NCBI GenBank assembly: GCA_023392575.1
Contig: JAEVYV010000162.1
Location: forward strand, 1 to 41,304
Reading direction: 5' to 3'
Length of the DNA stretch: 41,304 nucleotides
Source: Bacteroidota bacterium
Lineage (GTDB): Bacteria; Bacteroidota; Bacteroidia; Chitinophagales; Chitinophagaceae
A program made the translations under genes and the position numbers. A model generated the notes under the pieces. That model saw only the letters and a list, made by a program, of their open reading frames with translations, was not told where the DNA came from and did no database searches. Of this stretch, positions 8,241 through 16,594 are shown piece after piece; position 1 is the stretch's first letter; the number at the start of each line of letters is the position of its first letter.

Positions 8241-8938
8241 GTATTTCCTGCCTCATTACCGATGACGAACCGATGGCTCGCAAAGGCCTTGAAAATTATG
8301 TACAGAAGATTCCCTTTTTGCACCTGGCCGGCATGTGCGAAGACGCCATGCAGCTCAACCTGTTTTTGCAAAAGCAAAAAGTTGATTTGCTTTTTTTGGA
8401 TATTGAAATGCCTTACCTCTCGGGCATCGAACTTTTAAAAACCCTGAAAGACCCGCCCAAAGTCATTCTGACCACGGCTTACGAAAGCTATGCGCTGCAG
8501 GGCTTTGAACTTGATGTGCTGGATTATTTGTTAAAGCCCATTTCCTTTGAGCGTTTTTTGAAGGCTGCAAACAAAGCCGCCGACTATTTTACCCTAAGGC
8601 AGGGGCAGGCCCCGGATTATTTTTTTATTAAGGCAGAAGGAAGACTGGAAAAAATTTTTTTTGACGAGGTGATTGCGGTGGAGGCCCTGGAAAACTATGT
8701 AGCGATCCACACCCCGACAAAAAAATGGATCACGCATGCCACCCTAAAATCAGTGCAGGCGCTGTTGCCGGGGCATTTTGTGCAGCCGCACAAATCCTGG
8801 CTGGTGAACATTCAAAAAATTACAGCGGTGGAAGGCAATGTGATTTTTTGCGGCGCCCGGCAGGTGCCGGTTTCCAAGTACCAAAAAGAAGAAGTGCTTC
8901 AAAAAATTTTGAACGGCAAACTGCTGAAGAAAGATTGA
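8237..8938 (+). CDS. LytTR-family response regulator
   Basis: 233 aa. The receiver domain spans residues about 3-118. It has the acidic pair Asp9-Asp10, phospho-acceptor Asp55 in LLFLDIEMP, the Thr of LTTAY and the Lys of LLKP. A LytTR DNA-binding domain follows (about 130-230), with the typical EALENYVAIHT and VQPHKSWLVNIQKI elements. It is cognate to the overlapping kinase gene at 7221-8240. Targets are not visible in the window; autoregulation of the operon is possible but not shown by any repeated LytTR site. Confidence 0.94.
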   Translation: MSISCLITDDEPMARKGLENYVQKIPFLHLAGMCEDAMQLNLFLQKQKVDLLFLDIEMPYLSGIELLKTLKDPPKVILTTAYESYALQGFELDVLDYLLKPISFERFLKAANKAADYFTLRQGQAPDYFFIKAEGRLEKIFFDEVIAVEALENYVAIHTPTKKWITHATLKSVQALLPGHFVQPHKSWLVNIQKITAVEGNVIFCGARQVPVSKYQKEEVLQKILNGKLLKKD

Positions 8939-9148
8939 TTTTTAGTGATTGTCATCTCAAAAATAAAAACCCTACTTGTAGTTGAACGTTTATTCAGCAA
9001 TGGCCTTGTCCCTGCCGTGCTGATTCCCAAAAAACTCCCTTGATGTTTGGGCCAGATGAGCGCCGAAGAAAGGAAGCAGCTCATCAACCCGGCAATTTTA
9101 ATATATTGCAGGGCAGTCTTCAATCCCTAATCGCATAAACATTTTAGT

Positions 9149-11065
9149 ATGAAACGATGGATCGCTTTTGCATTTCTTTTAACCTGTAAAATATCTTTTT
9201 CTCAGTCGGCGGGTAACCCCGTTGCCATAATCCCCGAACCGGTTTCGGTAAAAACCACAAGTGGCCAGTTTTTGCTGCCGCAAAACGTGGTGATCGAAAC
9301 AGAATCGGCCCTGGAACTCAAGCAACCCATTCAGGTGCTGCAGGAACGCCTGGGGACAGCGGCCGGAAAAAAGGTTTCGGTCAGCAATGCCGCCGCCGGT
9401 GCCGCCATCAGGCTGGAGCTGAACAAAGTTGCCGACAACAGCATTGGCAACGAAGGGTACAAACTTTCGGTCACTCCTAAGGGAATCGTTATCCGGGCCA
9501 ACAAACCGGCCGGTGTTTTCTACGGCGTGCAAACACTGTTGCAGTTGCTGCCCAAAGAAATTGAAAGCGCCAAACCGGTAAACAACATCCAGTGGGCGGT
9601 GCCGGCGGTGGAGGTGACCGATTATCCGCGTTTTGGCTGGCGGGGATTGATGTTTGATGTTTCCCGTCATTTCTTTACCAAAAAAGAGGTGATGCAGTTT
9701 ATTGATGATATGGTGCGCTACAAATTCAACCTGCTGCACCTGGGGCTGACCAATGACGAAGGCTGGCGCATCGAGATCAAAAGCTTGCCCAACCTGACCA
9801 AGGTTGGAGCATGGAATGTAAAAAAAGAAGGCTACTTCGGTACCTTTTCACCGCCCACTCCCGATGAACCCCGCGACTACGGTGGTTTTTATACGCAGGA
9901 TGATATCCGCGAACTGGTGCAATACGCCAAAGACCGGTTTGTGAACATCCTGCCGGAGATCAATGCACCGGGCCACAGCCTGGCCGCCATCGTTTCCTAC
10001 CCCGAGCTTTCCTGCACGGAAGGTGCCGACAAATACGTGGTGCGTTCCGGTGAGCCCATTATGGACTGGAGTCGCGGTGCCCCCCCGCATGCCCTGGTGG
10101 ACAATACCCTCTGCCCGGCTAATGAAAAGGTCTATACGTTTATCGACAAGATTGTGACCGAAGTGGCGCAGTTGTTCCCCTTTGAATACATCCACATGGG
10201 TGGTGATGAAGCGCCGCATAATTTCTGGGAAAAGAACCCGCAGATCAAAGCGCTGATGGAGCGGGAAGGACTCAAGACCATGCCGCAGGTGCAGGAATAT
10301 TTTACCCGCCGGGTAGAAAAGATTGTGGCCTCCAAGGGCAAAAAAATGATTGGCTGGGACGAGATCCTGGAAGGGGGCGGGCTGCCCAAATCCACTGCCG
10401 TAATGAGCTGGCGGGGCATGAAATGGGGAACGGATGCTGCCAAAAAAGGCCACGAAGTGGTGATGAGCCCCACCACCTATGCCTATTTGGATTACATGCA
10501 GGCCGATCCCATTATCGAGCCCCGCGTGTATGCTTCGTTACGGCTCAATAAAACCTACGAGTTTGATCCCTTGCCCGAAGGCGTTGATCCCAAATACATC
10601 AAAGGCGGTCAGGCCAATTTGTGGACCGAGCAAATCTATAATTACCGCACGGTTCAATACATGCTGTGGCCCCGGGCTTTTGCTATTGCCGAATCGGTAT
10701 GGTCGCCAAAAGAAAAGAAGAACTGGAACAATTTCTTCAACAGAACGGAAAAACATTTTGAACGCTTTGACATTGCAGAAAAGAAATATGCCCGCGGCGT
10801 GTATGATCCCATTTTCGAGGTAAGCCGCACTGCGGACAAGCAGCTAAAAATTGAATTGAGTACCGAGGTCGAAGGGCTGGATATCCATTACAGCTTTGAT
10901 AACTCGTTCCCCGACCGGTTTTATCCCAAATACACCAAGGCCTTAACGCCTCCCAAAGATGCCGTAATGCTGAAGGTTATTACCTATAAGGATAAGAAAC
11001 CCGTAGGGCGAATGATTGCCATGCCCATAGAAGAACTAAACAAAAGGGCGGATAGAAAAAAGTAA
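9149..11065 (+). CDS. Beta-N-acetylhexosaminidase, GH20
   Basis: 638 aa with a signal peptide (residues 1-20, ending SFSQ). It removes terminal GlcNAc or GalNAc from chitooligosaccharides and glycans by substrate-assisted catalysis. After an N-terminal GH20b-type alpha/beta domain (about 25-150) comes the TIM barrel, beginning near YPRFGWRGLMFDVSRHF. The catalytic pair is Asp353-Glu354 in HMGGDEA, with W and Y substrate-binding residues further on (SWRGMKWG, NLWTEQ). A C-terminal beta domain (about 555-638) resembles CHB_HEX_C. Monocistronic, and convergent with a membrane sugar-acetyltransferase-like gene. Periplasmic or outer-membrane location is likely. Confidence 0.95.
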   Translation: MKRWIAFAFLLTCKISFSQSAGNPVAIIPEPVSVKTTSGQFLLPQNVVIETESALELKQPIQVLQERLGTAAGKKVSVSNAAAGAAIRLELNKVADNSIGNEGYKLSVTPKGIVIRANKPAGVFYGVQTLLQLLPKEIESAKPVNNIQWAVPAVEVTDYPRFGWRGLMFDVSRHFFTKKEVMQFIDDMVRYKFNLLHLGLTNDEGWRIEIKSLPNLTKVGAWNVKKEGYFGTFSPPTPDEPRDYGGFYTQDDIRELVQYAKDRFVNILPEINAPGHSLAAIVSYPELSCTEGADKYVVRSGEPIMDWSRGAPPHALVDNTLCPANEKVYTFIDKIVTEVAQLFPFEYIHMGGDEAPHNFWEKNPQIKALMEREGLKTMPQVQEYFTRRVEKIVASKGKKMIGWDEILEGGGLPKSTAVMSWRGMKWGTDAAKKGHEVVMSPTTYAYLDYMQADPIIEPRVYASLRLNKTYEFDPLPEGVDPKYIKGGQANLWTEQIYNYRTVQYMLWPRAFAIAESVWSPKEKKNWNNFFNRTEKHFERFDIAEKKYARGVYDPIFEVSRTADKQLKIELSTEVEGLDIHYSFDNSFPDRFYPKYTKALTPPKDAVMLKVITYKDKKPVGRMIAMPIEELNKRADRKK

Positions 11066-11147
11066 GGTGGGAATTTTTAATGCCAAACGGTTATCTGGAT
11101 GGCAGAGGATAGATGATAGAGGACAAAAGAGAAAGAAGCTGTCTTTG

Positions 11148-11176
11148 ACTCACCTCTCACGTTTCACGTCTCACGA
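11148..11176. repeat. Degenerate CACGT-type short repeat, tract 1
   Basis: The tract is built from words such as CTCACGTTTCACGTCTCACG. A second, similar tract lies at 11305-11340. The two tracts stand on either side of the bidirectional terminator. Confidence 0.5.
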
Positions 11177-11204
11177 TTGCTGCCTTGACAGCGGTTTGGT
11201 ATAA

Positions 11205-11241
11205 AAACAAAGGGCTGACCCGCAAGGTCCGCCCTTTGTTT
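11205..11241. terminator. Bidirectional intrinsic terminator
   Basis: AAACAAAGGGC (11205-11215) pairs perfectly with GCCCTTTGTTT (11231-11241). An inner GACC/GGTC stem continues the helix around a CGCAA loop. T-rich flanks occur on both strands, so it can end both the hexosaminidase transcript and the convergent acetyltransferase transcript. It lies in the 308-base gap between the two genes, which otherwise holds only the short repeats. Confidence 0.75.
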
Positions 11242-11304
11242 AAACAGTATTTCAAATTAGATTCATCCCAAATCCATCGGGATCGTAACAGGAAAAATTG
11301 GCGG

Positions 11305-11340
11305 CCTCTGTCTCACGTTTCACGTTTCCCGTCTCACCCC
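11305..11340. repeat. Degenerate CACGT-type short repeat, tract 2
   Basis: The tract contains CTCACGTTTCACGTTTCCCG and a final GTCTCACCCC. It shares the 13-base word CTCACGTTTCACG and the word GTCTCAC with tract 1 in the same orientation. Confidence 0.5.
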
Positions 11341-11373
11341 TTACGGCTTCGCCCAGAACCGATCGGCCCCTCC

Positions 11374-12591
11374 TTACACTTTAATGTAAATCCTTTTTTT
11401 ATCCAGCCAGTAGCAAATGGCCCACATGAACAGAATCACCGTTAGGGCAAAAGCCAGTGAGCCCAGCTCCGGCGCTCCGGGTATGAATTTGTAAACTTTT
11501 TCGTAGATCCAGTTCCACGGGCTCACATACACGGGATTGCCTTTGGCGTTTGTGCCGTTGGGAATGCGGATCAGCCGCAGGCCCTTGGGAAGAAAAGCGC
11601 TTAGGGCGAAAACAAACAGGGCGTTTTTGCCAAACACGTCAAAAAAGCGGGTCCACCAGCCCCTCACTCCCTTTACCTCAATCGCATAAATCAGCGTGGC
11701 CAGAATCGCTATGGCCATGCCCGTGGTCAGAACCACATAAGAGCTGGTCCATATTTTTTTATTGACCGGGAAACTCAAGCCCCAGGCATAGCCGGCAAAA
11801 AGCAGGGCCATAGCCGCAATGAACAGGCCGGTCAGTGTTTGGTAAATAGGATTGTAGTTGGCGGCAGGTGTTTCGGCAGGCGCGGCAAGTTTGCCTCTTT
11901 TAATGATGTAATCGCCCACAATGTAGCCAAAAATTACCTGCACAATGGCCGGGATCGTACTCATCAGGCCCTCGGGGTCAAAGGCTATTCCCTCGCCACG
12001 ATACATGTGTTGCTCGTGCAAAACGGCTAAGTCTATGCGGGTACCAAACCACCCCTGCAGGCTATAGGGATCCGAAGGATTGCCCAGCACACACAGCAGC
12101 CAGTATAAAAGCAGCAGTACAAGGCCGGCTAAAAAAGCCCCTCTGGCTTTTAAGTAATAAACAATGATGGAAGCAAAAAAATAACAAAGGGCTATTCTTT
12201 GCAAAACCCCAAAAATCCGCACCCCTACCAGTTTTCCCTGGGCGGTTGTCCAGGTCCAGCTATTGAAAACCAATTGGCCGTTTTCCCAACGCAAGAAGGG
12301 CCACCAGTTTAAAAAAAGTCCAATGGCAAAGATGAGCAGGCTTCTTTTGATCACCTTCTTCCAAAAAACCTTACTGCCTGCGGTTTCCAGCCGGGGCATA
12401 ACAAAGGCCATGGCATTGCCGACGGCAAACAAAAAGAAAGGGAAAACCAAATCGGTGGGCGTGAGTCCGTGCCAGGGAGCATGTTCCAGCGGCCCGTAGA
12501 TATGAGACCAGGAGCCGGGATTGTTTACTAAAATCATCAGGGCTACGGTAGCGCCACGAAATACGTCTAAAGAATGATACCGTTGATTCAA
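11374..12591 (-). CDS. DUF5009 / heparan-alpha-glucosaminide N-acetyltransferase-like membrane protein
   Basis: 405 aa with about ten hydrophobic helices. The N-terminal block SLDVFRGATVALMILVNNPG (residues about 7-26) and the following HAPWHGLTPTDLVFPFFLF (about 37-55) are the hallmark of the HGSNAT/YeiB/DUF5009 group. In human HGSNAT an equivalent His is acetylated by cytoplasmic acetyl-CoA and passes the acetyl group to terminal glucosamine outside. The bacterial members are presumed to acetylate aminosugars or related acceptors. Converging with a GH20 hexosaminidase, it may work on the same aminosugar pool, but this is inference. Start at the only ATG before the conserved block. Confidence 0.85.
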   Translation of the reverse strand: MNQRYHSLDVFRGATVALMILVNNPGSWSHIYGPLEHAPWHGLTPTDLVFPFFLFAVGNAMAFVMPRLETAGSKVFWKKVIKRSLLIFAIGLFLNWWPFLRWENGQLVFNSWTWTTAQGKLVGVRIFGVLQRIALCYFFASIIVYYLKARGAFLAGLVLLLLYWLLCVLGNPSDPYSLQGWFGTRIDLAVLHEQHMYRGEGIAFDPEGLMSTIPAIVQVIFGYIVGDYIIKRGKLAAPAETPAANYNPIYQTLTGLFIAAMALLFAGYAWGLSFPVNKKIWTSSYVVLTTGMAIAILATLIYAIEVKGVRGWWTRFFDVFGKNALFVFALSAFLPKGLRLIRIPNGTNAKGNPVYVSPWNWIYEKVYKFIPGAPELGSLAFALTVILFMWAICYWLDKKRIYIKV

Positions 12592-12605
12592 GGCTTGTTT
12601 TTTGC

Positions 12606-12635
12606 TAAAAATAGCATTTTGGTTTTTAACGCAAA
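12606..12635 (-). promoter_or_regulatory. Candidate promoter of the DUF5009 gene
   Basis: On the minus strand TTTG (12635-12632) is followed after 18 bases by TATTTTTA (12613-12606). This is one base off the TAnnTTTG consensus and ends 14 bases upstream of the ATG at 12591. The -7 element partly overlaps a TGCTA/TAGCA inverted repeat (12603-12616). Confidence 0.4.
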
Positions 12636-12652
12636 CACATCCACCAATAATT

Positions 12653-12673
12653 CACCCATAAAACTCATGGGTG
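12653..12673. other. Inverted repeat between divergent promoters
   Basis: CACCCAT (12653-12659) and ATGGGTG (12667-12673) form a perfect 7-bp stem with a 7-base loop. No T-run follows on either strand. It lies between the DUF5009 promoter and the polysaccharide promoter, so it could be an operator. Confidence 0.3.
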
Positions 12674-12715
12674 GTTTAAAATAATAACTAACTCAAAATC
12701 CGTATTTTTCGAACA

Positions 12716-12746
12716 TTTGTCAGTCACAAGTCATAAGCTATATTTG
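12716..12746 (+). promoter_or_regulatory. Promoter of the polysaccharide operon
   Basis: TTTG (12716-12719), a 19-base spacer and TATATTTG (12739-12746) match the Bacteroidota housekeeping promoter pattern in every defined position. Transcription would start near 12753, leaving an untranslated leader of about 140 bases before the NusG-like gene. Confidence 0.7.
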
Positions 12747-12752
12747 CAAGGC

Positions 12753-12895
12753 TTACACCCTGCTTGGCCATATACGATCTATGTGACTGAGGTGGCGAAG
12801 CTATAATTGATTAGCCGAGGCAGTAGCATTTGAAGCGCTGAGTTTTCAGAGAGAACCGGCCTAAGCATTGAGTACATCTTAACCTGCATTTGCGT
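12753..12895 (+). promoter_or_regulatory. Structured 5' leader of the NusG-like/polysaccharide operon
   Basis: The stretch has no credible ORF. TTAGCCG (12811-12817) can pair with CGGCCTAA (12857-12864) with one bulged C, enclosing a smaller CTGA/TCAG hairpin. UpxY-type proteins are known to act on the leader of their own operon to prevent early termination. This leader is therefore the likely site of action; no JUMPStart-like element was seen. Confidence 0.4.
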
Positions 12896-13399
12896 GTGAA
12901 ATGGTATGCTGTATATACACGGCCCCGATGGGAAAAAAAGGTAAATGGCCTTTTGCTGCAAAAAGGAATTGAAACCTACTGCCCGCTGAACAAGGTGCGG
13001 CGTCAGTGGAGCGACCGTACCAAAATCGTGGAAGAGCCCTTATTTAAATCCTATGTTTTTGTCAAGATCACAGATGAAGGCCGTACGGCGGTACGCATGA
13101 CGGAAGGCGTGGTCAACTTTGTTTATTCCGAAGGTAAGCCGGCTCTTATTAAGGAAAAGGAAATCGAAACCATAAAACGGTTTTTGGATGAATACGAAAA
13201 CGTGGAGGCGGTGAAGATGGATTTTCGCCCCGACGAACGGGTTCGGGTAGTGGCCGGTCCCATGATGGATCAGGAAGGAAAGATTATCGGAGTAAAGAAC
13301 AAGATGGTGCAGGTGTGCATTGACAGCCTGGGCTATCTGTTAATAGCGTATATTGATAAATCAAAATTGGCCCCGGCACAAAAGAAAAATCACGATTAA
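12896..13399 (+). CDS. NusG-like transcription antiterminator, UpxY type
   Basis: 167 aa. The N-terminus KWYAVYTRPRWEKKV is the NGN domain signature of specialised NusG paralogues found first in Bacteroidota capsule and exopolysaccharide operons. A KOW-like segment lies near residues 110-135 (RVRVVAGPM, then EGKIIGV). It should bind RNA polymerase and allow read-through of the long downstream operon. The start is GTG at 12896 because it gives the family's usual M-K-W-Y beginning; an in-frame TTG at 12890 would add two residues. It is the first gene of the operon, and its stop overlaps the next start (TAATG). Confidence 0.88.
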   Translation: MKWYAVYTRPRWEKKVNGLLLQKGIETYCPLNKVRRQWSDRTKIVEEPLFKSYVFVKITDEGRTAVRMTEGVVNFVYSEGKPALIKEKEIETIKRFLDEYENVEAVKMDFRPDERVRVVAGPMMDQEGKIIGVKNKMVQVCIDSLGYLLIAYIDKSKLAPAQKKNHD

Positions 13400-14181
13400 T
13401 GAGAGTGCTCAACTTACTGCTTATTACAGCCATCATTCTTTTTGGTGCCTCCTGCGGTACACAAAATAAAGCGGTTCGAAATTATCTGGAAAACACCAGC
13501 GATACCACCCTGGCGATTCTTTTGCCACCCAAAGAGCCCACCATTCAAAAAAACGATCTGCTCTCCATCCGCGTATATAGCATGAGCATTGACCCGGCAA
13601 CGGATATTCCCTATAACCTGCCGGAGCAAAGCCCGGGCGGCGGCGCTGCTGCGGGCAATATCAACCTGCGCGGGTTTTTGGTGGATGCGGAAGGAAATAT
13701 AGAATACCCCCGTTTGGGCACCCTGCAGGTGGCCGGTTTAACCAAAGACCAACTGGCCGCCCTGATCAAACAAAAGCTCGAAGGCCAGTTAACCCAACCC
13801 TCTGTGATCGTCCGCTTTATCAATTATAAGGTGACTGTTTTGGGAGAAGTGGGGGCGCCGGGCACCTATTCGGCCCCAAACGAAAAGTTAACCATACTGG
13901 AGGCCCTGGGGATGGCGGGGGACATCACGGAATTCGGCAAAAAAAACAATATCAAAATATTGCGGGAGAGCAATGGTCAGAGAGAAATAGGCATAATGGA
14001 TCTGACGTCTAAAAACATGTTCAACTCGCCGTACTACCATTTGCAACAAAACGATGTGGTGATGGTGGAACAAACACAAAGACGGATCCAGCAACAGGAA
14101 AGGCAGAACGTAGCCCAGCAAATCGGTTTGGTAACCAGCGTCATTACCGCCGTTGCCCTGATCTTAAACTTTATCAAATAA
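13399..14181 (+). CDS. Polysaccharide export outer-membrane lipoprotein (Wza/EpsE type)
   Basis: 260 aa. The lipoprotein signal has lipobox FGASC with Cys19. A Poly_export domain follows (about 45-135; RGFLVDAEGNIEYPRLGTLQV is its signature strand pattern), then one SLBB domain (about 140-225; VTVLGEVGAPGTY). A C-terminal hydrophobic helix (about 237-258) matches the outer-membrane helix of Wza. It forms the outer-membrane channel for the polymer. It starts within the stop of the NusG-like gene and precedes the tyrosine kinase gene, the usual Wza-Wzc order. Confidence 0.93.
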   Translation: MRVLNLLLITAIILFGASCGTQNKAVRNYLENTSDTTLAILLPPKEPTIQKNDLLSIRVYSMSIDPATDIPYNLPEQSPGGGAAAGNINLRGFLVDAEGNIEYPRLGTLQVAGLTKDQLAALIKQKLEGQLTQPSVIVRFINYKVTVLGEVGAPGTYSAPNEKLTILEALGMAGDITEFGKKNNIKILRESNGQREIGIMDLTSKNMFNSPYYHLQQNDVVMVEQTQRRIQQQERQNVAQQIGLVTSVITAVALILNFIK

Positions 14182-14197
14182 AACCTATTTTCTTTTT

Positions 14198-16594
14198 ATG
14201 ACAGTGGAAGAACAGGTGCAGCCGGCAAAAAACGAACTGGCAAGTCTGGGCATCAAGGACTTGTTTTACAAATACGTCCGTTTTCTTCCCTTATTTATTC
14301 TTTGCATCGCCCTGTCCTTGCTGGGGGCTTATCTGTATTTGCGCTACGCCACCCTGGTGTACCAGTCTTCGGGAACCCTGGTGGTGAAGGACGATAAAGC
14401 AACCACCCGGAGTAATGATAAACTCGAGCAAATCCTGGTTTCCGAAGGAAATGTCAATATCCAAAACGAAATCCAATACCTGCGGTCCCGTCCGTTAATG
14501 GAAAGGGTGGTGCGGTCGCTGGATCTGAATTTTACCTATTTGGCCAAAGGGAATATTAAGGAGCTGAACATCTACACATCCTCGCCTTTTAAAATAGAGG
14601 CCTTTAAAATTTCCGACTCTTCCCAGTCCTTCTCCCTGGCCGTTCAATTTTTATCAGACAACACCTTTACGATTAACGGTGAAACCACGGAGTTTAGGTT
14701 CGGCCAGGTTTTTCAAAACAGAAACGGCGTTTTCCGGATGGTAAAAACCTCCGCCGCCGCTCCGGGAAGGGATTATATTCTTACCTGGCAGCCCACTAGC
14801 CTGGTGGCTTCGAATCTTCTAGCTGACCTGGTAATTGCCCCCACGCAGGGAACAGGAATTTTGGCCATCAGCAAAGAAGCCACGAACCCACAGCTCGCGG
14901 CCGATGTAGTGAATCAGTTGATGGCCGAGTATCAAAAAGCCATCATTGAAGACAAAAACGAAGCCACTCTGCAAACCCGAAATTTTATTGACGACAGGCT
15001 GGCGGTTGTGGAACGGGAGCTGGATAGTATCAACAGCCGCATGCTGCAATTTCAGCAGGCAAACAATATTGTTGATCCACAAGCCCAGTCCACGAGTTAT
15101 CTTTCCATGATCGATGAGAGCCGAAGGGCTACCAGCGACCAGGTTATCCGGCTCAATAATGCCGAAATGCTCGACCAATACCTGCGTAGCAAACGCAATG
15201 ACCCCGTGCCCCCTACACTGGGCATTGAGGATCCTACCCTTACAGCCATGGTCGGTGCTTATAATGCGGCACAGGTGGAACGAAAGGCCTTGTTGGAAAA
15301 CGCTCCTCCGGGTAATGTGGCCGTACAGCAAAAAGACCTGCAGGTAGAACTTCTCCGAAATAAGGTTTTGGAAAACCTGACCACCATTCGGTCCGCTTAC
15401 CGTTCGGCCATCAGCACCATCCAGGGACAGGGTAGTGCGGCTCAGGCCCAGGTAAAAACCCTGCCGGCAAAAATGCAGGTGCTGGCCGATATGAAAAGGG
15501 CCCAGGAAACCAAACTGGTTATTTATAATTCGCTGTTGCAAAAAAGAGAAGAATCGGCCATCGCCCTGGCTTCTTCGATTTCCAATGCCAAAGTATTACA
15601 AGGGGCCGTGGTTCAAAAAAATCCGGTAAAGCCCAACCGGAATAATACACGGTTGTTGGCTATTGTGATCGGCATTGTCCTTCCGGCCCTGTTTATTTTT
15701 GTGCTGGAACTATTGAATGATAAAGTAACCACTCGTTACGATATCGAACGCATTACCTCGGTGCCTCTCCTGGCTGAAATAGGCCATTCCCGGGACTCTG
15801 AAGCACTGGTGGCTACCCAAAACAGCCGGAGTGTAGTGGCAGAACAATTCCGTATCCTTCGCTCCAACCTGCAATATGTTTTAAATCACGCCACCAAACC
15901 CGTCATCCTGGTTACCTCCTCCTTCAGCGGGGAAGGAAAATCCTTTGTCAGCACCAATACCGGAGCTGTAATGGCCCTTGCGGGGAAAAAAACGATCATA
16001 CTGGAGTTTGACATCCGCAAGCCCAAAATATTGTCACACTTAAAAATGGGCAAAAGCCAGGGGCTAACCAATTACCTGTTGGGTAATGTCCGGTTGGAAG
16101 ATTTGCCCAAGCCGGTGCCGGGCACCGAAAACTTGTTTGTGCTGGCCTGCGGGCCCGTACCGCCCAATCCTTCCGAGTTATTGCTCGATTCCAGAATTGC
16201 CGAGCTCTTTGCTTATCTCAAAGAAAACTTTGACGCGGTCATCATGGATACGGCGCCCGTGGGAATGGTCAGTGATGCATTGACGCTGAGCAAATTTGCC
16301 GACTGCACCTTATACATCGTTCGCCAGGGGCATACGTTTAAAAAGCAAATAGGACTGATCGATGAATTTTACCAGCAGGGAAAGCTGCCTAAAATGTCCA
16401 TCGTACTAAACGATATCAAGCTGCGTTCGGGCTATGGTTATTATGGCTACGGACGCTATGGCTATGGAAAAGGTTATACCTCTGGGTATTTTGAAGACGA
16501 TTCGGCTTCGGATGGTCCCTTGGAAAAGTGGTTTGGCTGGATGGATGTCAAGAAGTGGAAAAAAAAGACCAAAAACAAAAGAACAACAGCGTAA
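14198..16594 (+). CDS. Polysaccharide co-polymerase / tyrosine autokinase (Wzc type)
   Basis: 798 aa. TM1 is at about 27-48 and TM2 at about 485-505, with a large periplasmic Wzz/GNVR region of coiled coils between them. The cytoplasmic BY-kinase has Walker A SGEGKS (Lys581), Walker A' ILEFDIRKPK and Walker B AVIMDTAP (Asp684). The C-terminus carries a Tyr/Gly cluster (about 743-765, alternating GY units) that is the autophosphorylation tail. It controls chain length and export together with the Wza-type protein encoded just upstream. Its stop overlaps the next ATG (TAATG), showing operon continuity. Confidence 0.95.
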   Translation: MTVEEQVQPAKNELASLGIKDLFYKYVRFLPLFILCIALSLLGAYLYLRYATLVYQSSGTLVVKDDKATTRSNDKLEQILVSEGNVNIQNEIQYLRSRPLMERVVRSLDLNFTYLAKGNIKELNIYTSSPFKIEAFKISDSSQSFSLAVQFLSDNTFTINGETTEFRFGQVFQNRNGVFRMVKTSAAAPGRDYILTWQPTSLVASNLLADLVIAPTQGTGILAISKEATNPQLAADVVNQLMAEYQKAIIEDKNEATLQTRNFIDDRLAVVERELDSINSRMLQFQQANNIVDPQAQSTSYLSMIDESRRATSDQVIRLNNAEMLDQYLRSKRNDPVPPTLGIEDPTLTAMVGAYNAAQVERKALLENAPPGNVAVQQKDLQVELLRNKVLENLTTIRSAYRSAISTIQGQGSAAQAQVKTLPAKMQVLADMKRAQETKLVIYNSLLQKREESAIALASSISNAKVLQGAVVQKNPVKPNRNNTRLLAIVIGIVLPALFIFVLELLNDKVTTRYDIERITSVPLLAEIGHSRDSEALVATQNSRSVVAEQFRILRSNLQYVLNHATKPVILVTSSFSGEGKSFVSTNTGAVMALAGKKTIILEFDIRKPKILSHLKMGKSQGLTNYLLGNVRLEDLPKPVPGTENLFVLACGPVPPNPSELLLDSRIAELFAYLKENFDAVIMDTAPVGMVSDALTLSKFADCTLYIVRQGHTFKKQIGLIDEFYQQGKLPKMSIVLNDIKLRSGYGYYGYGRYGYGKGYTSGYFEDDSASDGPLEKWFGWMDVKKWKKKTKNKRTTA

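Noticed and set aside
8899..9123. Minus-strand ORF of 74 codons with a hydrophobic start
   Set aside because: It overlaps the 3' end of the response regulator gene, its second half is basic and low in structure, and the sequence has no family look; a small membrane protein cannot be excluded but is not supported.
12753..12895. JUMPStart/ops-like element or riboswitch in the leader
   Set aside because: No GGCGGTAG-type core and no known riboswitch fold was recognised; only weak stems are seen.
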